From an uncultured Burkholderiales bacterium (GTDB lineage Bacteria > Pseudomonadota > Gammaproteobacteria > Burkholderiales > Burkholderiaceae_C), in the NCBI GenBank assembly GCA_903856995.1, contig CAIODK010000255.1, forward strand, positions 1-10,334: a stretch of 10,334 nucleotides of DNA. The letters run 5' to 3'. The position numbers and the translations under genes are program-made. This document shows, piece after piece, positions 6,560-10,334 of this stretch. The notes beneath the pieces were generated by a model. It worked only from the letters and a program-made list of their open reading frames with translations, did not search any database and was not told the origin of the DNA. Numbering within the stretch: position 1 is the first letter of the stretch; each line of letters begins with the position of its first letter.

Positions 6560-7082
6560 GCGTTGGGGGCCCAGTGTTGAAATTGTTTTCAGTAGAAGCG
6601 GACTGTGCCACGACTTTGACGTCTTCTGACACGGAGTTGTCACCCACGCGGGTGGCCAAGGTTTCTTCAGGTGCGTCGTCAAACAAGTTCAAGGTCTTGG
6701 CGCTCGTCATTTGACGCAGCATAGCCAAGGGCAGCGGATCGGGCTGGCTGTAGTCGTCGATGTAGATGTCCATTCGGTCCATCACATTGAAGTGTGGGTC
6801 GGTGAACAGTTTTTTCATGGCAGCATTTTTCACGTCGGGCGTCACGCCACGCGCCATGAAACCGGTGAAGTCGGACTCGGGCGTGAGCTGTTGAACATCA
6901 GCCAAAGTCGGCACGGGCGTCTGCGTGTTGGGAACCTCCTGCACCAACAATGGCGTGGGCGTGGGCATGTCAGCCACAACTGGCGCAAGCGTGGGCTCCT
7001 CTAGCGCACGGCCTTCGCGCACATCGACCTTGCGGCGGGACCAGCGGCTGAGAAAGCCAGAAGGCTTGTCATCATTGACCAT
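6486..7082 (-). CDS. DUF3306 family protein
   Basis: A 198-residue protein of unknown function from fdh clusters. It opens with a basic aromatic motif G-F-L-S-R-W-S-R-R-K (9-18), then a Pro/Thr-rich flexible linker (about 30-68). The conserved core (70-125) includes D-F-x2-F-M-A-R-G-V, K-x-A-A-M-K-K-L-F-x-D-P-H-F-N and D-R-M-D-I-Y-I-D-D-Y. The C-terminal tail after about 140 is polar, low in complexity and ends in E-P-E-P-V. It has no cysteine, no signal and no membrane segment. The ATG at 7082 is chosen because of GGAGGT at 7092-7087 and because the family motif then sits near the N-terminus; a GTG at 7112 in frame would add 10 residues. It overlaps DUF3305 by 11 bases and the multi-cluster gene by 74 bases. 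It probably acts with DUF3305 in Fdh assembly, which is inference from constant neighbourhood. Confidence 0.87.
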   Translation of the reverse strand: MVNDDKPSGFLSRWSRRKVDVREGRALEEPTLAPVVADMPTPTPLLVQEVPNTQTPVPTLADVQQLTPESDFTGFMARGVTPDVKNAAMKKLFTDPHFNVMDRMDIYIDDYSQPDPLPLAMLRQMTSAKTLNLFDDAPEETLATRVGDNSVSEDVKVVAQSASTENNFNTGPPTHDHADLRLQPDPTARPEGSEPEPV

Positions 7083-7662
7083 GACCACCTCCGTGGCTAG
7101 GCCCACCTCCACGTATCTTTTCGGTACTCACCGAAGCGGGGTTGCCAAAACGATCTTGCAAGGCTTTGAAACTATCGGGGCGTTTGCGACGCTTGGCTTC
7201 CACCACCAAATGCTCATCCATAAACGCGCTCATCCACGCCACCACGTCAGGCGGTGCGGGCACTTGATCGACGTATTCTTGTGCATCCAGCCAGCGGCCC
7301 GCATCGTGGTAGCTCAGACTCACCATGGCGGGCACGGCCATTACTTCGTCACCTAGGTTGGGTTCTTCTTCCATGCGCCACAGCACAAACCAACACGGTG
7401 CAGGCGAGGTGGCGTTGAGGTAGTAGCCCTCGGCGTCATCCTTGAACAGTGAAACCGTGAAACCCGGATGCAACCAAACTTGCTCATCCTCGGTTTGGCG
7501 CAAGCAACGCGGCGCAGTGCCGAAATGCGCCTCATGCGGGCCCAAGTCATGGCCCGTCACATCGTGCAGCACCCAGCGCCAAGGTTGCCAATGGCTCATC
7601 GCGCCGGGCACCCGCTCGCGACGCATGACGACGGCAACTTGGAGGCTGGGGCGTTGGGTCAT
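7072..7662 (-). CDS. DUF3305 family protein
   Basis: A 196-residue cytoplasmic protein of unknown function, regularly paired with DUF3306 in formate dehydrogenase loci. Recognisable family stretches are V-A-V-V-M-R-R-E (9-16), W-Q-P-W-R-W (25-30), W-L-H-P-G-F (63-68), E-G-Y-Y-L-N-x-T-S-P-x-P-C-W-F-V-x-W-R-M (78-97), S-Y-x-x-A-x-R-W-L-D-A (117-127) and the basic segment K-R-R-K-R-P-x-S-F (157-165). The tail is Gly/His-rich (GGGPSHGGGHGQ), perhaps able to bind metal. The ATG at 7662 lies 8 bases after the apbC stop. A TTG at 7674 in the same frame, overlapping the apbC stop, would add four residues and cannot be excluded, since neither start has a strong ribosome site. Single Cys residues at 53 and 90 are not enough for a cluster. 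Confidence 0.88.
   Translation of the reverse strand: MTQRPSLQVAVVMRRERVPGAMSHWQPWRWVLHDVTGHDLGPHEAHFGTAPRCLRQTEDEQVWLHPGFTVSLFKDDAEGYYLNATSPAPCWFVLWRMEEEPNLGDEVMAVPAMVSLSYHDAGRWLDAQEYVDQVPAPPDVVAWMSAFMDEHLVVEAKRRKRPDSFKALQDRFGNPASVSTEKIRGGGPSHGGGHGQ
7087..7092 (-). promoter_or_regulatory. Shine-Dalgarno of the DUF3306 gene inside DUF3305
   Basis: GGAGGT lies 4 bases before the ATG at 7082, within the codons for the Gly-rich tail of DUF3305. It supports the shorter DUF3306 start. A similar GGAGGTGG occurs about 20 bases upstream and includes the alternative GTG start. Confidence 0.65.
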
Positions 7663-7670
7663 GGGGTGAA

Positions 7671-8762
7671 TCAAGTTTCTTTAGAAATCTTGATGCTCGG
7701 GAACTTACTTGAAAAGTCTTTGGCTTTAGCTGCGATTTTGACGGCCACTTGACGTGCCATGGCTTTGTAAATACCGGCCACTTCGCCGTCAGGATCGGCC
7801 ACAACGGTGGGCTTACCGCTGTCGGCTTGAAGGCGAATTTGCATATTCAGTGGCAACGCGCCGAGGTAGTCCATGCCGTATTGCGCAGCCATACTCTTGC
7901 CACCGTCAGCGCCGAAGATGTGCTCCACATGGCCGCAGTTGGTACACACGTGCACCGCCATGTTCTCGACCAAACCGAGGATGGGCACGCCCACCTTCTC
8001 AAACATCTTGATGCCTTTTTTGGCATCGAGCAACGCAATGTCTTGTGGCGTGGTGACGATCACCGCGCCCGTCATCGGCACGCGCTGGCTGAGCGTGAGC
8101 TGAATGTCGCCCGTGCCGGGGGGCATGTCGACGATCAAATAGTCCAACGCCTTCCAATTGGTTTGGCGCAGCAGTTGTTCCAACGCTTGAGTGGCCATGG
8201 GGCCGCGCCAAATCATAGCTTCGTCCTGATCCACCAAGAAACCGATGGACATGACTTGCACGCCATAGTTCTCCATCGGGTCCATGGTTTGGCCATCGGA
8301 GCTTTCTGGGCGACCTTCGATACCCATCATCATGGGCTGGCTGGGGCCATAAATGTCAGCATCCAGCAAACCCACGCTGGCACCTTCGGCGGCCAAGGCC
8401 AACGCCAAGTTAGAGGCGGTGGTGCTCTTGCCCACGCCGCCTTTGCCAGACGCCACGGCAATGATGTTTTTGACTTGCGGCAGCAAAGCCACGCCGCGCT
8501 GCGCGGCGTGCGCCACGATGTCCATCGTGATGTTGGCCGACACGTTGTCCACGCCCGCCACACTTTTGGCAGCAGCAATCAATTCTTTGCGAAACCCCGC
8601 CATTTGGCTTTTGGCAGGGTAGCCCAGCACCACATCAAACGACACATCCCCGCCTTGAATTTGTAGGTTTTTCAGGGCTTTGGTGGTGACAAAGTCTTTG
8701 CCCGTGTTCGGGTCAATCACGGTTTGTAGGGCTGCGGTCAGGGCTTGTTCGTTCAGGGCCAT
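7671..8762 (-). CDS. apbC: ApbC/Mrp-family iron-sulfur cluster carrier ATPase
   Basis: A 363-residue cytoplasmic P-loop ATPase that carries and transfers [4Fe-4S] clusters (Mrp/NBP35 family; known for ApbC). The N-terminal MIP18/DUF59 domain covers about 1-85. The deviant Walker A G-K-G-G-V-G-K-S-T is at 106-114, D-A-D-I-Y-G-P at 134-140, and the Walker B-like D-M-P-P-G-T-G-D at 212-219. The cluster-bridging C-x2-C is at C273/C276 (V-C-T-N-C-G-H). Length is normal. The ATG at 8762 has only a weak GAAGAA upstream. Its neighbour metG is divergent, an arrangement I recall as common in Burkholderiales. Downstream the fdh helper genes start after 8 bases, so apbC probably heads or shares their transcript. 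That suits the heavy cluster demand of FdhA, FdhB and the multi-cluster protein, although ApbC also serves other apoproteins. Confidence 0.95.
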   Translation of the reverse strand: MALNEQALTAALQTVIDPNTGKDFVTTKALKNLQIQGGDVSFDVVLGYPAKSQMAGFRKELIAAAKSVAGVDNVSANITMDIVAHAAQRGVALLPQVKNIIAVASGKGGVGKSTTASNLALALAAEGASVGLLDADIYGPSQPMMMGIEGRPESSDGQTMDPMENYGVQVMSIGFLVDQDEAMIWRGPMATQALEQLLRQTNWKALDYLIVDMPPGTGDIQLTLSQRVPMTGAVIVTTPQDIALLDAKKGIKMFEKVGVPILGLVENMAVHVCTNCGHVEHIFGADGGKSMAAQYGMDYLGALPLNMQIRLQADSGKPTVVADPDGEVAGIYKAMARQVAVKIAAKAKDFSSKFPSIKISKET

Positions 8763-8929
8763 AAATAGTTCTTCAGGTAGGAATTAAGGGGAAGTCTAGC
8801 GCGGCGACGACTGTTTGCACCCCAAACGGGTGGATATGGGTGTCCAACACCTCGTCAAAGCCAGGTAAGTTCATCGTGCGATTCTGCAGGAACTAAAATC
8901 GACCCCTTCGCCCAAAGGTCTTGTTCTAA
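8763..8929. promoter_or_regulatory. Divergent intergenic region between apbC and metG
   Basis: These 167 bases must hold both promoters. For metG, TAAAAT (8894-8899) is a fair -10 box about 31 bases before the ATG, but no good -35 is seen. For apbC, TTGACG (8858-8853) with a 16-base spacer and TATCCA (8836-8831) on the minus strand is a possible but weak pair. AAAGG (8914-8918) is the likely metG ribosome site. I see no tRNA, long palindrome or riboswitch-like structure. Confidence 0.45.
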
Positions 8930-10334
8930 ATGTCTCAGCGCCAGCTTTTCGTCACCACCGCCCTGCCGTACGCCAACGGCAACTTCCACATTGGCCACAT
9001 CATGGAGTACATCCAGGCCGATATCTGGGTGCGTTTCCAGCGAATGCAGGGCCACAAGGTCGATTTCGTAGGCGCCGATGACACGCATGGCGCGCCCATC
9101 ATGATCGCTGCCGAGAAGGCAGGCATCACCCCGCAGCAGTTTGTGGCCAACATCGCCGCAGGCCGCAAACCCTATTTGGACGGCTTCTACATCGCGTTCG
9201 ACAACTGGCACAGCACCGATGCGCCTGAGAACCACGAGCTGGCCCAACAGATTTACCGCGAATTGCGCGACATCCCCGAGTCCGCTGGCGGCTCGCTGAT
9301 TGAGCGGCGCACGATTGACCAGTTCTTCGACCCTGAGAAGAACATGTTCTTGCCCGACCGCTTCATCAAAGGCGAGTGCCCCAAGTGCCACGCCAAAGAC
9401 CAATACGGCGACAACTGCGAGGTCTGCGGTGCGGTATACGCCCCCACCGACCTGATCAACCCTTTCTCCGCTTTGTCGGGCGCCAAGCCTGAGATGAAAA
9501 GCTCGGAGCATTTCTTCTTCAAACTGTCTGACCCGCGTTGCGTGGCCTTCTTAGAGAAGTGGACGCAAGACGGCAAGCTGCAACCCGAAGTGGCCAACAA
9601 GGTCAAAGAGTGGTTCACCGTGCGCACCAACCCCGATGGCACCACCAGCGAAGGCCTCAGCGACTGGGACATCTCGCGTGACGCGCCTTACTTTGGCATC
9701 GAAATCCCGGATACGGCCATCAATGGGGCACCGGCCAAATACTTTTATGTGTGGCTCGACGCGCCTGTGGGCTACTTGGCTTCCTTGAAAAACTTGCTCG
9801 ACAAACGTGGCGAGAACTACGACGCCTACATGGCCAACGACAAGCTGGAGCAATACCACTTCATCGGCAAAGACATCGTCACGTTCCACACCTTGTTCTG
9901 GCCCGCCATGCTGCACTTCAGCGGCCGCAAAACGCCTAACAACGTTTTTGTACACGGCTTCCTAACCGTCAACAATGGCGAGAAGATGAGCAAGAGCCGT
10001 GGCACGGGCCTTGACCCACTCAAGTACCTCAGCCTCGGCATGAACCCCGAGTGGCTACGTTACTACTTGGCAGCCAAGCTGAACAACAAGAATGAAGACG
10101 TGGACTTTAATGCCGACGATTTCATGCAGCGCGTGAACAGCGACATGATTGGCAAATACGTCAACATCGCCAGCCGCACCTCTGGCTTCATCACCAAAAA
10201 ATTTGCGGGTCAATTGGCTTCTGGCTATGAAAACAGCTTGCAAGAAATGCAATTGCTCAGCTTGTTTGCAGACACGCTGCCTGGCGTTCGCAAAGCCATT
10301 GAAGCCCGCGACTATTCCAAAGCACTGCGCGACG
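8930..10334 (+). CDS. metG: Methionyl-tRNA synthetase, 5' part cut by window edge
   Basis: Charges tRNA-Met with methionine in the cytoplasm. 468 codons are visible; the C-terminal anticodon-binding end and any tRNA-binding dimerisation domain lie beyond the right edge. It begins M-S-Q-R-Q-L-F-V-T-T-A-L-P-Y-A-N-G. The class I signature H-I-G-H is at 20-23 and K-M-S-K-S at 352-356. The connective-peptide zinc knuckle is C150-x2-C153-x9-C163-x2-C166, as in the E. coli-type MetG1 form with intact cysteines. W-F-T-V-R-T and Y-F-Y-V-W-L-D-A-P-V-G-Y are also typical. The ATG at 8930 has AAAGG about 11 bases upstream. It is an essential housekeeping gene, unrelated in function to the fdh genes, and transcribed away from them. 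Confidence 0.97.
   Translation, partial: MSQRQLFVTTALPYANGNFHIGHIMEYIQADIWVRFQRMQGHKVDFVGADDTHGAPIMIAAEKAGITPQQFVANIAAGRKPYLDGFYIAFDNWHSTDAPENHELAQQIYRELRDIPESAGGSLIERRTIDQFFDPEKNMFLPDRFIKGECPKCHAKDQYGDNCEVCGAVYAPTDLINPFSALSGAKPEMKSSEHFFFKLSDPRCVAFLEKWTQDGKLQPEVANKVKEWFTVRTNPDGTTSEGLSDWDISRDAPYFGIEIPDTAINGAPAKYFYVWLDAPVGYLASLKNLLDKRGENYDAYMANDKLEQYHFIGKDIVTFHTLFWPAMLHFSGRKTPNNVFVHGFLTVNNGEKMSKSRGTGLDPLKYLSLGMNPEWLRYYLAAKLNNKNEDVDFNADDFMQRVNSDMIGKYVNIASRTSGFITKKFAGQLASGYENSLQEMQLLSLFADTLPGVRKAIEARDYSKALRD

Noticed and set aside
6560..6682. Upstream extension of the multi-cluster protein by 41 residues
   Set aside because: The extra residues look like an out-of-frame reading of DUF3306, and the conserved-looking start is at 6559.
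7083..7112. GTG start for DUF3306 at 7112
   Set aside because: It adds ten residues ahead of the family motif; the ATG at 7082 has a strong GGAGGT site, though with a short spacer.
7749..8666. A 305-codon plus-strand open frame opposite apbC
   Set aside because: Rich in His/Arg/Ala/Val as expected of a shadow frame; apbC on the other strand has all its family motifs.
8855..9511. A 218-codon minus-strand frame opposite the start of metG
   Set aside because: It would cover the apbC-metG promoter region and lies against an essential synthetase with intact motifs; no family resemblance.
1..10334. Mobile elements, CRISPR arrays, tRNA/rRNA genes, toxin-antitoxin or phage-defence genes
   Set aside because: No transposase, terminal inverted repeats, spaced direct repeats, cloverleaf-like sequence or defence-type domain was seen; the gene content is housekeeping plus formate oxidation.

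Overview
The window is a moderately GC-rich stretch of bacterial chromosome. It most likely comes from a betaproteobacterium of the order Burkholderiales, and the family Comamonadaceae would fit. That placement is inferred from protein style and from the layout of a formate dehydrogenase cluster beside apbC and metG; no rRNA or other marker gene is present to confirm it. Coding density is high: eight genes run on the minus strand and one (metG) runs divergently on the plus strand at the right end.

Read in the direction of transcription (right to left), the minus-strand set begins with apbC/mrp, a P-loop iron-sulfur carrier (8762-7671). It is followed almost without gaps by a DUF3305 protein (7662-7072), a DUF3306 protein (7082-6486), a large multi-cluster ferredoxin-like protein (6559-4460) and a TorD-family chaperone (4463-3846). 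After a 187-base gap with several inverted repeats comes a second block: a 72-residue Tat-signal peptide (3658-3440), the molybdopterin catalytic subunit of formate dehydrogenase, FdhA (3428-465), and the iron-sulfur beta subunit (454 to beyond the left edge). The membrane cytochrome b subunit and FdhD are commonly found further downstream but are not visible here.

The genes make sense as one pathway. ApbC, the multi-cluster protein, the DUF3305/DUF3306 pair and the TorD chaperone look like a cofactor-assembly and quality-control block. The Tat peptide plus FdhA and FdhB are the exported enzyme, a periplasm-facing, cysteine-type (not selenocysteine) formate dehydrogenase that feeds electrons towards the respiratory chain. 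The first block has tight overlaps and weak ribosome sites. The second has three strong Shine-Dalgarno sites, all with the same 6-base spacer, which fits low-level helpers and high-level enzyme.

I found no mobile element, CRISPR array, tRNA, rRNA or sign of recent transfer. The cluster type is known from genomes, but four of its conserved members (DUF3305, DUF3306, the multi-cluster protein and the small Tat peptide) have no function that I know of. They are the most interesting content of the window.
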